A stretch of 64,000 bases of DNA from Aliarcobacter butzleri (GTDB taxonomy: Bacteria > Campylobacterota > Campylobacteria > Campylobacterales > Arcobacteraceae), in contig NZ_LT906455.1 in assembly GCF_900187115.1 (NCBI RefSeq), positions 248,001-312,000 of the forward strand. The letters run 5' to 3'. The notes under the pieces were generated by a model. The model was not told the DNA's origin, searched no databases, and was given only the letters and a program-made list of their open reading frames with translations. The translations under genes were made by a program, and so were the position numbers. Position 1 is the stretch's first letter. Each line of letters begins with the position of its first letter. Of this stretch, positions 37,060 through 46,916 are shown in pieces.

Positions 37060-37656
37060 TTATAATTTACCTTCGTTTTTAGCAAGATAATCAGCAACAC
37101 CATCTTTGTTTGCTTTCATACCTTCATCACCTTTTTGCCAACCAGCTGGACAAACTTCACCATATTCATTAGTAAATAACATAGCATCAACCATTCTAAT
37201 CATTTCATCTACGTTTCTTCCTAATGGTAAATCATTGATAACTGCATGTCTTATTGTTCCATCTTTATCAATTAAGAAAGATCCTCTTAGTGCAACTGAT
37301 TCACCAAATAGTACATCGTAGTCTTTTGAAATTTGTTTATTTAAATCAGCTACCATTGGGAATTTTACTCTTCCAATTCCACCATTTTCAACTGCTGTTT
37401 CTCTCCATGCAAAGTGTGAGAATTGAGAATCAACTGAACAACCAATTACATTGATTCCTCTTGCTTTAAACTCATCTGTTCTTTTTGAAAAAGCAATAAT
37501 TTCTGATGGACAAACAAATGTAAAGTCTAAAGGCCAAAAGAATAAAATTGCACCTTTCTCACCAATGTTTTCATATAAGTTAAAATTTTCTACAATTTGA
37601 CCATCCGCAAGTACAGCTGTTGCTGTGAAATCTGGAGCTTTTTTTGTTACTAACAT
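37060..37656 (-). CDS. 2-Cys peroxiredoxin (AhpC/Tsa family)
   Basis: A 198-residue peroxidase. The peroxidatic C49 is in DFTFVCPSE and the resolving C169 in GEVCPAGW, so it is a typical 2-Cys enzyme. GGIGRVKFPMVAD and LRGSFLIDKDG complete the fold. It reduces hydrogen peroxide, organic peroxides or peroxynitrite with electrons from thioredoxin-type donors. The upstream region has TTGTACAAT, a possible -10 that is also a palindrome. Size and motif spelling fit the Campylobacterota Tsa/AhpC protein. Confidence 0.94.
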   Translation of the reverse strand: MLVTKKAPDFTATAVLADGQIVENFNLYENIGEKGAILFFWPLDFTFVCPSEIIAFSKRTDEFKARGINVIGCSVDSQFSHFAWRETAVENGGIGRVKFPMVADLNKQISKDYDVLFGESVALRGSFLIDKDGTIRHAVINDLPLGRNVDEMIRMVDAMLFTNEYGEVCPAGWQKGDEGMKANKDGVADYLAKNEGKL

Positions 37657-37861
37657 TTTTAATCCTTTTTTTTTAATTTAATTTTTGTAGTGTAATTGTA
37701 CAACAAAACTTTTAACAAAAAACTTTAGATTTGCTTAAATTTTGAAATTTATGAAAAATATTATTTTATGATAATTTTTATCCAATATAAAATATTTTAA
37801 AGATATTTTTATATATACTGTGCTAAAGTTTTTAAAAATTAAATAATATAGGAGATATACA

Positions 37862-38134
37862 ATGGCAGTAAAAATTACTGATATCTGTATTAGCTGTGAT
37901 GCTTGTTTAGATGAGTGTCCAGTAGAAGCGATTGTTGATAATGATGATAATCCCACTGGAGAAGATACATATTATGTATACGCTGATAAATGTGTTGAGT
38001 GTGTAGGTCATAATGATGCACCAGCATGTGCAGATGCTTGTCCAACTGAAGGGTGTATAGTATGGGATGAAGCAGGTTCTGGTTCTATTGAAAAAGAAGA
38101 TAGAGGAACTCCTGGAACTCCTGTTGTTGAATAA
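37862..38134 (+). CDS. 2[4Fe-4S] ferredoxin
   Basis: A 90-residue ferredoxin. First cluster: C9, C12, C15, C19 (CISCDACLDECP). Second: C44, C47, C56, C60 with an extra loop between the second and third cysteines, and a further C65, as in Alvin-type ferredoxins. It probably carries electrons for pyruvate and 2-oxoglutarate oxidoreductases. TATACT at 37814-37819 may be its -10; GGAG precedes the ATG. It is followed by its own terminator. Confidence 0.93.
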   Translation: MAVKITDICISCDACLDECPVEAIVDNDDNPTGEDTYYVYADKCVECVGHNDAPACADACPTEGCIVWDEAGSGSIEKEDRGTPGTPVVE

Positions 38135-38162
38135 TAAATTTTAATAATTTTCAATCTATTTT

Positions 38163-38192
38163 AAAAGGCGAGTATTCATTTACTTGCCTTTT
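38163..38192 (+). terminator. terminator after ferredoxin
   Basis: A 12-bp stem (38163-38174 with 38181-38192) with one G-U pair that forms only in plus-strand RNA, a 6-nt loop, and a following T-run. Confidence 0.8.
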
Positions 38193-38206
38193 TTTATTTT
38201 TTTGGG

Positions 38207-38212
38207 TATAAT
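38207..38212 (+). promoter_or_regulatory. -10 element for ndk-yceD-rpmF-plsX-fabH
   Basis: TTTGGGTATAATCCGCG; ATG of ndk at 38246 with a GAGGAA ribosome binding site. It lies directly behind the ferredoxin terminator. Confidence 0.7.
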
Positions 38213-38245
38213 CCGCGACTTAAAAAAAATTGAGGAATATAAACG

Positions 38246-38659
38246 ATGGAACAAACATTATCAATCATCAAACCAGATGCAGTTGCAAAAAATGTAGTTG
38301 GTAAAATCTTAGACAGATTTGAATCAGCTGGATTAAAAATAGCAGCAACAAAAAAATTACAATTAAGCCAAGCAGATGCTGAAGCTTTTTACGCAGTTCA
38401 CGCAGCTAGACCTTTTTTCAAAGATTTAGTTGAGTTCATGATTTCAGGACCTGTTGTAGTTTCAGTTTTAGAAGGTGAAAATGCAATGGCAAAAAATAGA
38501 GAATTAATGGGTGCAACAAATCCTAAAGAAGCAGCAGCTGGAACAATTAGAGCAGATTTCGCTGATTCAATCGATGCAAATGCAGTTCATGGATCTGATT
38601 CATTAGAAAATGCAAAAAATGAAATAGCTTTTTTCTTTGCACAAAGAGAAATTTGTTAA
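38246..38659 (+). CDS. ndk: nucleoside diphosphate kinase
   Basis: A 137-residue kinase that balances nucleoside triphosphates. [10 protein letters not shown] at the start and [12 protein letters not shown] with the phospho-histidine near residue 116 identify it. Length matches hexameric bacterial Ndk. First gene of a run that continues to fabH with short gaps. Confidence 0.97.
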   Translation: MEQTLSIIKPDAVAKNVVGKILDRFESAGLKIAATKKLQLSQADAEAFYAVHAARPFFKDLVEFMISGPVVVSVLEGENAMAKNRELMGATNPKEAAAGTIRADFADSIDANAVHGSDSLENAKNEIAFFFAQREIC

Positions 38660-38686
38660 TCATCTAATATAAGGATAACTTTTATA

Positions 38687-39064
38687 ATGAAAATTGAATT
38701 TAAAAAAGTACCTCAAACTGCAAAAGAATTGTTAACTCAATTCAATTCAGTAGAAATTGAAGGTATTTTTTGTAGAATTTCATCATCATTAGTAAAAGTT
38801 GAGGCAGTATTAAAAGGTAATACTGCGATAGATTGCTGTAGATGTGGCGTTTCAGAAATAGTTGAAGTTAATGAAGAACTTAGATTACTATTGAGTGATG
38901 GAATTTACAAAGGCAATGAAGAAGAATTTTTAGTAATAGAAATTGAAAATAGTTTAATTGACTTTGATGAGATTATTGAAAGTGAATTAAATAGCATAAA
39001 AAGCGATTATTATATTTGTAAAAATTGTTTACAGAATAGTGATAATTTTGAAAAAGAATTTTAA
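38687..39064 (+). CDS. yceD: YceD/DUF177 family protein
   Basis: A 125-residue acidic protein. It matches DUF177 (YceD) in context and pattern: a middle segment with CCRCGV, followed by an acidic stretch and ending CKNCL. The family is almost always encoded directly before rpmF, as here (11 bases). It has been linked to 23S rRNA accumulation in other bacteria; the mechanism is unclear. The four cysteines in two CxxC pairs could hold zinc. Confidence 0.82.
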   Translation: MKIEFKKVPQTAKELLTQFNSVEIEGIFCRISSSLVKVEAVLKGNTAIDCCRCGVSEIVEVNEELRLLLSDGIYKGNEEEFLVIEIENSLIDFDEIIESELNSIKSDYYICKNCLQNSDNFEKEF

Positions 39065-39075
39065 GGAGAATTAAA

Positions 39076-39228
39076 ATGGCAGTACCAAAGAGAAGAGTAT
39101 CTCATACAAGATCAGCAAAAAGAAGAACTCATTATAAAATTACGTTAAAAAAACCAGTAAAAGATAGTGATGGTTCTTGGAAAATGCCTCATATGGTTAA
39201 TCCAAACACTGGTGAATATAAAAACTAA
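39076..39228 (+). CDS. rpmF: 50S ribosomal protein L32
   Basis: A 50-residue ribosomal protein: [17 protein letters not shown], then HYKITL, and NPNTGEYKN at the end. It lacks the zinc-binding cysteines of some L32 forms. AAGGAG ribosome binding site at 39063-39068. Its stop shares one base with the plsX ATG (TAATG), so plsX translation is coupled to it. Confidence 0.96.
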   Translation: MAVPKRRVSHTRSAKRRTHYKITLKKPVKDSDGSWKMPHMVNPNTGEYKN

Positions 39229-40229
39229 TGTTAAGAATAGCAATAGATGCAATGGGTGGGGACTTTGGTCCTGAGCCTATAATTGAGGGTTTAGTTTTAG
39301 CTCTCAGAAAAAACAATAACTTTACCGCAATAGCAGTTGGAAATAAAGAACAACTTCTTCCTCTTATCCCACAAGGTTTATTACCAAGAATTGAAATCCT
39401 AGATACAAATGATGTTATTAGTATGCATGATAATGCAACAGATGCATTAAAAAGAAAAGATTCAACAATTTATAAAGCAATAGAATTAGTTAGAGAAGGA
39501 AATGCTGACGCAGTTGTTTCTGCTGGACATTCTGGTGCTTCTATGTCTTTAGCGACATTAAGAATAGGAAGAATCAAAGGTGTTTCTAGACCTGCAATTG
39601 CAACATTGATGCCAACAAGTGAAAATCAAAATACTTTAGTTTTAGATGTTGGGGCAAATGTTGATAGTGATGCAAAAAACTTATTTGAATTTGCAGTTAT
39701 GGGACAAGTTTATGCTCAATATGCATTAAGACTTGATGAACCTATAGTTGGTCTTTTAAGTAATGGCGAAGAAGATAGTAAAGGTAATGAAGTTACAAAA
39801 GAAGCTTATAAGTTATTATCTAAACTTCCAGGTTTTGCAGGAAATGTTGAAGGTAGTGATATCTTCAAAGGAACTGTTGATGTTGTTGTTTGTGATGGTT
39901 TTATAGGTAATATTTTACTTAAGACTGCAGAAGGTGTTGCAGATACAATAGGTAAAATTATTAAAAAGAATTTAAAAAGATCTCTAATCTCAATTGCAGG
40001 TGCAGTTCTTATGAGAAAAGTATTTAAAAACTTGAAAGTAAGAGTTGATTATGCAGAATATGGTGGAGCTCCATTACTTGGAGTAAAAGCACCTGTTATT
40101 ATATCTCATGGAAAATCGAATTCAAAAGCAATTCAAAATGCAATATTTCAAGCAATTAATGCTGCGAGTTCAAATTTAGATAGTATAATAGAACAAAGAT
40201 TAGTAGAATACAGTAATAAAATAGATTAA
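39228..40229 (+). CDS. plsX: phosphate acyltransferase PlsX
   Basis: A 333-residue enzyme that makes acyl-phosphate from acyl-ACP for phospholipid synthesis. [12 protein letters not shown] at the N-terminus, [27 protein letters not shown] and [13 protein letters not shown] are diagnostic. Length is typical. The order rpmF-plsX-fabH is widely conserved and links ribosome and membrane lipid synthesis. Confidence 0.97.
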   Translation: MLRIAIDAMGGDFGPEPIIEGLVLALRKNNNFTAIAVGNKEQLLPLIPQGLLPRIEILDTNDVISMHDNATDALKRKDSTIYKAIELVREGNADAVVSAGHSGASMSLATLRIGRIKGVSRPAIATLMPTSENQNTLVLDVGANVDSDAKNLFEFAVMGQVYAQYALRLDEPIVGLLSNGEEDSKGNEVTKEAYKLLSKLPGFAGNVEGSDIFKGTVDVVVCDGFIGNILLKTAEGVADTIGKIIKKNLKRSLISIAGAVLMRKVFKNLKVRVDYAEYGGAPLLGVKAPVIISHGKSNSKAIQNAIFQAINAASSNLDSIIEQRLVEYSNKID

Positions 40230-40255
40230 TTACTGTAATAATAAGGATATGTCTA

Positions 40256-41257
40256 ATGATTTATGCAGCTTTTAGGTCTATTGGAGCGTATATTCCTCCA
40301 AAGATTATGTCAAATGCAGATTTTGAAAAAATAATTGATACTAGTGATGAATGGATAACAAAAAGAACAGGTATTAAAGAAAGAAGAATTGCAAATGAAG
40401 GTGAAGCTTCGTCAGATTTAGGTGCACGAGCAGGAGAACTTGCTATTGAAAGAGCAGCGATTTCTAAAGAAGAAATTGATTTAGTAATTTGTGCAACTGT
40501 AACTCCTGATTTTTTGTGTATGCCTTCAACAGCTTGTTTAATCGCTGCAAAACTAGGACTTTCTAATGTTATGGCTTTTGATGTAAGTGCAGCTTGTACA
40601 GGATTTGTATATGCACTTAATGTTGCAAAAGCATTTATTGAATCTGGAATGAAAAAAAATGTACTTATTGTTGGTGCAGAAAAATATAGCGCAATTTTAG
40701 ATTATACTGATAGAACAACTTGTTTTCTATTTGGTGATGGAGCTGGTGCAGCTATAATTTCTGCAACAAATGATAAAAGTGAATCAATTATAGATATCAA
40801 TTGCTCTAGCGATGGAAACTATGAAGATTTAATTAAAACTCCTGGTGGAGGAAGTAAAAATCCTTGTAGTCAAGAAGTTTTAGAAAATAAAATGGCATGT
40901 ATAAAAATGAAAGGAAATGAAACTTTCAAACTTGCAGTTAAAACATTAACTTCTGATGTAAAAACAATGCTTGAAAAACACAATCTTACAAATGAAGATA
41001 TAAATCATTTTATTCCTCATCAAGCAAATTATAGAATTATAAAAGCAGTTGGTGAAGCTTTAGATTTAAGTGATGAAAAAACTGTAGTTACTGTTGATAA
41101 ATATGGAAATACTTCAGCTGCTTCAATTCCTATGGCCATGAACTACGCTTTTGAACAAGGTAAAATAAAAGCTGGAGACACAATACTTTTTGATGCCTTT
41201 GGTGGTGGATTAACTTGGGGTAGTGCTTTATTTAAATTTGCTCCAATTAAAAGATGA
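40256..41257 (+). CDS. fabH: beta-ketoacyl-ACP synthase III
   Basis: A 333-residue condensing enzyme that starts fatty acid synthesis from acetyl-CoA and malonyl-ACP. Active-site cysteine in DVSAACTGFVYAL, histidine in FIPHQANYRII and asparagine in YGNTSAASIP form the triad. Last gene of its run; a hairpin overlapping its stop codon ends the operon. Confidence 0.97.
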   Translation: MIYAAFRSIGAYIPPKIMSNADFEKIIDTSDEWITKRTGIKERRIANEGEASSDLGARAGELAIERAAISKEEIDLVICATVTPDFLCMPSTACLIAAKLGLSNVMAFDVSAACTGFVYALNVAKAFIESGMKKNVLIVGAEKYSAILDYTDRTTCFLFGDGAGAAIISATNDKSESIIDINCSSDGNYEDLIKTPGGGSKNPCSQEVLENKMACIKMKGNETFKLAVKTLTSDVKTMLEKHNLTNEDINHFIPHQANYRIIKAVGEALDLSDEKTVVTVDKYGNTSAASIPMAMNYAFEQGKIKAGDTILFDAFGGGLTWGSALFKFAPIKR

Positions 41258-41279
41258 AAAATAAGTTCATCTTTTAATT
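41245..41279. terminator. bidirectional terminator between fabH and the SspB-like gene
   Basis: A 14-bp stem (41245-41258 with 41266-41279) and 7-nt loop that contains the fabH stop on one arm and the stop of the convergent gene on the other. Confidence 0.8.
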
Positions 41280-41708
41280 AAATTTCTTATTATTCGGATT
41301 ATTCTTAAATATATTGAATGAGTTTTTCTCTAAATCTCTATTAAATTTTTCAACTGTTGCTATAGAATTTAAATATAAAATTGAATCTTCAACGATTATT
41401 TGAAAGATTGCATGAAGTGGTATTTTTACAATACTTCCAAAGTTTTCACTTCCAAAACCTGCTTCAAAACTTAAAAACTCTTCATTTATTTCAATAGTTG
41501 TGTATGTATAGTTACTTAAAACAAATAGCGAGAATTTATGTAGTTGTGATTTAATCTCTTCTGGTAAAGCAGGATTAAAAGAAATTGGAGTGATATTTGC
41601 TGTTATTGAAAACTCTTGATTGTTATCTAATAGAAAAACTATAATATCATGAATTTGTTTTTCAATTAATTCTTTATAGTTAGGATTTTCTATAATATCT
41701 TTTATCAT
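41274..41708 (-). CDS. SspB-like small protein (candidate ClpXP adaptor)
   Basis: A 144-residue protein. After an N-terminal helix (about 5-30) comes a pattern seen in SspB, especially the alpha-proteobacterial type: LPEEIKSQLHKFSLFVL, then TTIEINEEFLSFEAGFG, then IVKIPLHAIFQIIVED. In SspB these are the sheet that binds ssrA tags and the loop before the conserved proline. The C-terminal tail (about 115-144) is charged, ends in an asparagine/lysine-rich stretch, and could serve as a ClpX-docking tail. ATG is one base after the stop of the dynamin-like gene, with GAGGAG inside that gene's end. The call is by visual pattern only. Confidence 0.5.
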   Translation of the reverse strand: MIKDIIENPNYKELIEKQIHDIIVFLLDNNQEFSITANITPISFNPALPEEIKSQLHKFSLFVLSNYTYTTIEINEEFLSFEAGFGSENFGSIVKIPLHAIFQIIVEDSILYLNSIATVEKFNRDLEKNSFNIFKNNPNNKKFN

Positions 41709-41709
41709 T

Positions 41710-43734
41710 TTATATCTCCTCTTTTATTCTTTCTAAATCTTTTATTTTATTTAAATATTGTTCTTTTTTAGATAGGACAAACTTGATTCTATCTTCATTT
41801 ATTTCCAAATATTGCTCTTTTGAGTATTTTACAATCTTAAATAAATAGTTTCTTTTTGAAGTTAAAAAATCTTCGATTTTTTCAAAACCAAAGTTTGCTT
41901 TTAATTTAGCAATAATTTCATCTTCTCTTGGATGCGAAATTGCAAATCTTGTAGGCTCTTTTTTATATAACTCTTCAGATTCACTAATTTGTTGCTCAAA
42001 ATGAGCAATTGTTGCTTGTGTAGTTTGGATATATGAATATGATAAAGCACCATTAAAATATGCAAATTTCTTTCTTAATGCTGAAATATTTTCTAATATT
42101 GCTCTATGGAAAGATTTTAAAACATTTTCATAAACTTTAGCTGCAAAATGTCTTGTATTTGAAAATTCTATATCAGATGCAATTTCTCTTTGTTTTCTTA
42201 TAAGTTCATAAGGTTCTTGCCATTTAACTACATCATTCTTTATTATTCTATAAGCCTCTCTAAAAGCTTCATCACTATTTAATTCTACGTTTTTAAGTAG
42301 CTTGATTGAACGTTTAAACATTTTGTCAATTGTTTGATCATCATAGAATAAAACTTTATAAATTGCATCAGAATCAATCCAAAAAGTTTCATATTCAAAC
42401 TTCTCTATTTTTTCTCCAAATAGGCTTTTTGATTCTTCAAATCTAATTGATTTTTTTCTTTTAATATTTTTATATGTTTCATGAGCAATTTTTTCCATAA
42501 TTGATTCTAATGAATTGTAGATAGTAAAAAGTTCTTTAGAATATTTCTTTTGAATAGTATCAAAATGTTCAATTACAAGTGGTTCGCAATTTTTTAAAAC
42601 ATCAACTAAAGCATCATAAACTTTTATAATTGTTTCATACTCTTTTATTAAAATATCACAAAAGCTTTTTAAATCTTTTTTAATAGCAAACTCTTTTGCT
42701 TCTGCTGCTTGTGGTCTTATAGTATCATTGATAAAATCTAAAACATCTTGAATATTCGATTCTTTTAAAAGTTCTGTATTTGTTGTAGCATCAAGATTTT
42801 TAATAGAATTAATTTTATTTTTATAATCTTTGAAACTTTTATCAAAAAAATCTATTTCATCAACATTTTTTTCTAATAAATCTTTTTTAAATTGATTTAC
42901 AATTTTTGTATATTCATCTTCAAGTAAAATATCTTTGTGCTGAGCTCTTCCTTCTAGTGCCATCATTGCAGAAATAGGAACAACTTTAGCAAAGTATTTT
43001 CCAAATTTTTCACTTACATATTTTGTTGTTGTTTCAACTTGTTCTGGTGTTAGTTTATCTTTTTGATTTAAAACACATAAAGATTTATTTTTAAAGTGTT
43101 GCATATACTCTTCTAAAACTTCAGCTTCAGATAGTTTTCCTGCATTATCTATAAGAGTAAGCCAAATAATTCCACCAACATCTCTTAAAACTTTTCTTGT
43201 TGTATCTGTATCACTTTGCGATTGAGAGTTAAGTCCTGGAGTATCAACAAAAGAGATATCTTTTAAAATATCCATTGGAGCATAAAGAGTAAGATATTTT
43301 ATATCTTTCATCTCATGTTCTCTTTGGTCTGTAAAATCAGCAATACTTTCAATTGGCGCATATTCTTGAGCACCAGAATAATAAGTGATTTTTAGTTTAT
43401 ACTCTTCACCATAGTTTATAAAATTTACTTTTGAAGTTACTGGTGTAATTCCTGTTGGTAAAATATTTCTTGAAAGCAAAGCATTTAAGAATGTAGATTT
43501 CCCAGCACTAAATTGTCCAGTAATAGCAACTTCCATAGGATAACGAGCACGTCTGATTTGTTTATTTAAAATCGCTTTTAATTGAGTTGAAGGAAAGAAT
43601 TTTTCATCAAGAAGTTTATCTTGAATTTTTCTTATATCTCCAACTAAACCATCTTCATAAATTGCTTCAACAACCGTATAAGTTTCTTTAAATTCATTAA
43701 CAAAACTTTTTAATATATTTAAATTTGCACTCAT
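41710..43734 (-). CDS. dynamin-like GTPase, second of a pair (DLP2-like)
   Basis: A 674-residue bacterial dynamin-like protein. GTPase motifs: G1 GQFSAGKS (73-80), a G2 threonine near 97, G3 DTPG (164-167) and G4 NQKD (223-226). The remaining 440 residues are helical, as in the neck and trunk of dynamins. It shares one base with the stop of the preceding dynamin-like gene (TAATG). In C. jejuni a comparable pair (Cj0411/Cj0412) forms a hetero-tetramer that tethers membranes; by position this is the Cj0412 counterpart. The exact cellular role remains open. Confidence 0.88.
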   Translation of the reverse strand: MSANLNILKSFVNEFKETYTVVEAIYEDGLVGDIRKIQDKLLDEKFFPSTQLKAILNKQIRRARYPMEVAITGQFSAGKSTFLNALLSRNILPTGITPVTSKVNFINYGEEYKLKITYYSGAQEYAPIESIADFTDQREHEMKDIKYLTLYAPMDILKDISFVDTPGLNSQSQSDTDTTRKVLRDVGGIIWLTLIDNAGKLSEAEVLEEYMQHFKNKSLCVLNQKDKLTPEQVETTTKYVSEKFGKYFAKVVPISAMMALEGRAQHKDILLEDEYTKIVNQFKKDLLEKNVDEIDFFDKSFKDYKNKINSIKNLDATTNTELLKESNIQDVLDFINDTIRPQAAEAKEFAIKKDLKSFCDILIKEYETIIKVYDALVDVLKNCEPLVIEHFDTIQKKYSKELFTIYNSLESIMEKIAHETYKNIKRKKSIRFEESKSLFGEKIEKFEYETFWIDSDAIYKVLFYDDQTIDKMFKRSIKLLKNVELNSDEAFREAYRIIKNDVVKWQEPYELIRKQREIASDIEFSNTRHFAAKVYENVLKSFHRAILENISALRKKFAYFNGALSYSYIQTTQATIAHFEQQISESEELYKKEPTRFAISHPREDEIIAKLKANFGFEKIEDFLTSKRNYLFKIVKYSKEQYLEINEDRIKFVLSKKEQYLNKIKDLERIKEEI

Positions 43735-46085
43735 TAGTTTAGTCCTTTAATAGTTGCAGAGATATTCTCAAGCTTTTTAATATTTTTATGAATATTGATA
43801 GAAATAACATCTTTATTTTTATCATTTTCTTCAAATGAATTTAATTGATTTTGTAAAGTCTCTTCATCATTTTTTAACTTTTGTTCAAACTGTTTTAGTG
43901 GAGCATTTAATGTTGTAAAAAATGAATCTATTAACATATTACTTACTTTTTTAGCTTTTACTTTTAAATCATCTTCAATTGATGTAAATTGAGTTGAAAT
44001 TAAAGCTTCTATTTCTCTATCAAGTTCATTAATTCTTGAATCTTTAGATTTTGAAACAGCATCAATTATTTGAGAAATTAAAACTTCATTATTTGAAGTT
44101 AAAAATCCTGATTTAAAATCTTCCTGGAAAAATCCTCGAGCATCAAAATTTTCATTTTTATGTCCAATTGCAAAACCTAAATCATGATATTTTTGTTCAC
44201 ATTGTTCACCAATAGTTTGAGATTTTTTGATAAATTTATATCGATAGTCTCTAATTACATCGATAATTCCATCTTTTATTGCAGTTTCAACTATAACTTT
44301 TATTCTACTATTTTCAGGTCTTTTTTTCATTTTTTCAAAAGAGTATTTAACATCACTTACTACTCTTTGTTTAATAACAGTTTGTAAATCAATAAGTTCA
44401 CTTTCTAAAAAAGTTTCTAATGAATCGATATAAGATTTTGCATCATTTTTATAATAAGTTATATCTTCACTCATTGCTTGAAATATTCTAGTATTTACAG
44501 CTTTTTTCTTATTAAACTCTTCTAACTCTTTTTCTAATTCTTCTTTAGATTTTGACAATAAAGTTAATTCATAGTTATTAAATGATATTTGTTTTTCTAT
44601 AACTTTTTGAAGTTGATTTTTTGTAGATTGAACAACTAACTCACCTTTTTGTGAATTTGTACCAAATAGTGTATCCATTAGATATTTTTCAATTTCTAAA
44701 ATACCAGTATCTTCAATAGTAAATCCAGCATCAAGCGCTTCCTTTTCTCTACCTGTTCTATGTAATAGTGCCATTCTTCCTGAAATTGGAATAAATCTTA
44801 TTGTTTTTAAAATATAGTCAAGTTGAGAATCTTTATTTTGAGCTTTTAGCTGTTTTTCAATCGAAGTTTTTGTATATTTTATAACTTCTTCTAATTGCTC
44901 TTTTGAAACTGTATCTGCTCTTGTAATAACAACCAAAAGTTTTGAAATATTTTGATAAAGTAGGGCATCAATTATAAATTCTACATCTTTTAATGTTGCA
45001 CTTTGACTTACATTCATAAGATGTATCATCATATCACATTGACTGATATATTCTTTTGTTATTTCTTCTCTTTGAATAACTGGATCATCAAGTCCTGGAG
45101 TGTCAACAATTTCTATTCCGTCACTTAAAAAATCAAGTTTTGAACCAAGTTCAACATATTTTACTAGATTACATTTTTTGCCACTTGCTTCTGCTGAAGT
45201 ATATGAAGATAAATCTTTTATATCAATCTCATCAAATCTTGAAACTGGTCTAATATAGTTTTTTAAATTATCACCAAAAATTTTATTTGTTTCTTCAACA
45301 AAATCTTTCATAGATTCTAGTTGAGAAGCTGATTTTTTTATTCTATCCCACTCTTGTTCATTCCAATAATAAACTTTTGCATTGTCAGTTGGATTGTGTT
45401 TTACTATTGTTAAGTTTGCAGTTTCAGGAACAACAGCACTTCCAAGAATTTCTCTTCCCATTAACGCATTTAACATTGTAGATTTTCCAGCATTCATAAC
45501 ACCAGTAATTCCAATAGAGAATTTTTGATTGTTTAAATAATTATGAGTATTTTCTAATTCAGCTAAAATCTCTTTATTTGTCAAATCAGTTTTTAATTCA
45601 TTGATAATATTTTCTAAATTATGTTTTAAATCTTTAAATGAAGATTTATGTTCATCATCAATTTTTTGTACTGAAATATGATTTTGTTCTTCAGTTACAT
45701 TAAGCTCTTTTAAATCAAATAAAGATAAAAGTTTGTTGTAATGCTCGCTATTTAAAATGTTTTCATTTTTTAAATATTCAAATGATGAATGTAAAATAGT
45801 AATATTATTTTTTGTTTTATTTCTTGAAATTGTATCAACAATATTGTGTTGAAGATGATTTAATTCAGTTATGTTTGAAGGAGATTTGACATTGATTTGC
45901 TGGCATAAAGTTTTAAAAGAAGTAAGTGGTAAATACTTATCACAGTTTTTTCTTGTTGCACTAAGAATTAAAGCAAATATTGTAAAAGTATCTTCATTTA
46001 AAATAGTATCAATTTCTTCAGTATCTAAATTTTGTTCGAATGTTATACCATGATATAATAAAAAATAGTCATTAACTAAACTCAT
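43734..46085 (-). CDS. dynamin-like GTPase, first of a pair (DLP1-like)
   Basis: A 783-residue dynamin-like protein. An N-terminal helical extension of about 185 residues precedes the GTPase domain: G1 GVMNAGKS (195-202), G3 DTPG (328-331) and G4 TRAD (388-391). A long helical region (about 490-780) follows with glutamate/lysine-rich coiled coils. Position directly after frdCAB is the same as for Cj0411 in C. jejuni. TTAGGAG precedes the ATG. A strong terminator between frdB and this gene suggests it has its own promoter or is expressed by read-through. Confidence 0.88.
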   Translation of the reverse strand: MSLVNDYFLLYHGITFEQNLDTEEIDTILNEDTFTIFALILSATRKNCDKYLPLTSFKTLCQQINVKSPSNITELNHLQHNIVDTISRNKTKNNITILHSSFEYLKNENILNSEHYNKLLSLFDLKELNVTEEQNHISVQKIDDEHKSSFKDLKHNLENIINELKTDLTNKEILAELENTHNYLNNQKFSIGITGVMNAGKSTMLNALMGREILGSAVVPETANLTIVKHNPTDNAKVYYWNEQEWDRIKKSASQLESMKDFVEETNKIFGDNLKNYIRPVSRFDEIDIKDLSSYTSAEASGKKCNLVKYVELGSKLDFLSDGIEIVDTPGLDDPVIQREEITKEYISQCDMMIHLMNVSQSATLKDVEFIIDALLYQNISKLLVVITRADTVSKEQLEEVIKYTKTSIEKQLKAQNKDSQLDYILKTIRFIPISGRMALLHRTGREKEALDAGFTIEDTGILEIEKYLMDTLFGTNSQKGELVVQSTKNQLQKVIEKQISFNNYELTLLSKSKEELEKELEEFNKKKAVNTRIFQAMSEDITYYKNDAKSYIDSLETFLESELIDLQTVIKQRVVSDVKYSFEKMKKRPENSRIKVIVETAIKDGIIDVIRDYRYKFIKKSQTIGEQCEQKYHDLGFAIGHKNENFDARGFFQEDFKSGFLTSNNEVLISQIIDAVSKSKDSRINELDREIEALISTQFTSIEDDLKVKAKKVSNMLIDSFFTTLNAPLKQFEQKLKNDEETLQNQLNSFEENDKNKDVISINIHKNIKKLENISATIKGLN

Positions 46086-46105
46086 ATAAAAAATCTCCTA
46101 AATAA

Positions 46106-46144
46106 AAAAAGTTAAATATCAGTTATTATGATATTTAACTTTTT
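46106..46144 (-). terminator. terminator downstream of frdB
   Basis: A perfect 16-bp stem (46106-46121 with 46129-46144) and 7-nt loop; on the minus strand it ends in seven T. It stands about 20 bases before the dynamin-like gene start. Confidence 0.8.
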
Positions 46145-46156
46145 CTATTTTTTTAG

Positions 46157-46181
46157 TTACGAAGGATAAAATCCTTCGTAA
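46157..46181 (-). terminator. second hairpin just after the frdB stop
   Basis: An 11-bp stem (46157-46167 with 46171-46181) with a 3-nt loop and no T-run on the minus strand. More likely protects the frd message 3' end than terminates. Confidence 0.5.
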
Positions 46182-46184
46182 TAT

Positions 46185-46916
46185 TTATCTAAGTGCTACT
46201 AATTTTCTTCTTAAGTAAGCAATTTTGTTTTGTAATGGTAAATGTTTTGGACAATGGTCTTCACAAGCCATTAATGACATACAACCAAAAATTCCATCAT
46301 CATCACCAATTAGTTCATAGAAATCTTCTGCAGTTCTTTTATCGTGTGGATCAATATCAAATCTTGCAACTCTATTTAATCCAACTGGACCAACGAAATT
46401 AGGTCTCATTAAAGCAGTTCCACAAGAAGCTACACAAATACCACATTCGATACATCTGTCTAATTCAAAAGTATCATTTGCAACATCTGGATCAATTCTA
46501 TCTTCTAATTTAGAAATATCAACTTCGTGGTCATTATGAATCCAAGATTCAACTCTTTTACTCATACCATCCATCCATTTACCAGTATTTACAGATAAAT
46601 CTTTGATTAATTCAAATGCAGGCATAGGCATTAACTGTAATTTTCCTGAAGGATAATTTGAAACAAGTGTTCTACAAGCAAGTGATGGTTTACCGTTTAC
46701 AACCATACCACAACTTCCACAAATACCAGCTCTACATACAAAGTCAAAAGATAAATCAGGATCTAAATTTTCTCTAATTTGTGTTAATGCAATAAAAAGA
46801 GTCATCCCTGGAGTTTCTTCTAATTTATACTCAACGAAGTGAGGTTTAGAAACCTTACTTCTTGGATTAAATTTTAGAACTGATATTGTAATTTCTCTAC
46901 CTTTTTGTGTGCTCAT
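46185..46916 (-). CDS. frdB: fumarate reductase iron-sulfur subunit
   Basis: A 243-residue subunit with three iron-sulfur clusters: the [2Fe-2S] ligands in [13 protein letters not shown] and the downstream PSLAC, the [4Fe-4S] site [11 protein letters not shown], and the third cluster ligands including [12 protein letters not shown]. It passes electrons between the menaquinol-oxidising FrdC and the flavoprotein FrdA at the inner membrane. Its ATG shares a base with the frdA stop. Confidence 0.95.
   Translation of the reverse strand: MSTQKGREITISVLKFNPRSKVSKPHFVEYKLEETPGMTLFIALTQIRENLDPDLSFDFVCRAGICGSCGMVVNGKPSLACRTLVSNYPSGKLQLMPMPAFELIKDLSVNTGKWMDGMSKRVESWIHNDHEVDISKLEDRIDPDVANDTFELDRCIECGICVASCGTALMRPNFVGPVGLNRVARFDIDPHDKRTAEDFYELIGDDDGIFGCMSLMACEDHCPKHLPLQNKIAYLRRKLVALR

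Noticed and set aside
37690-37705. TTGTACAA palindrome as a regulator site for the peroxiredoxin
   Set aside because: It coincides with a plausible -10 (TACAAT) and a single eight-base palindrome is expected by chance in AT-rich DNA; no second copy nearby.
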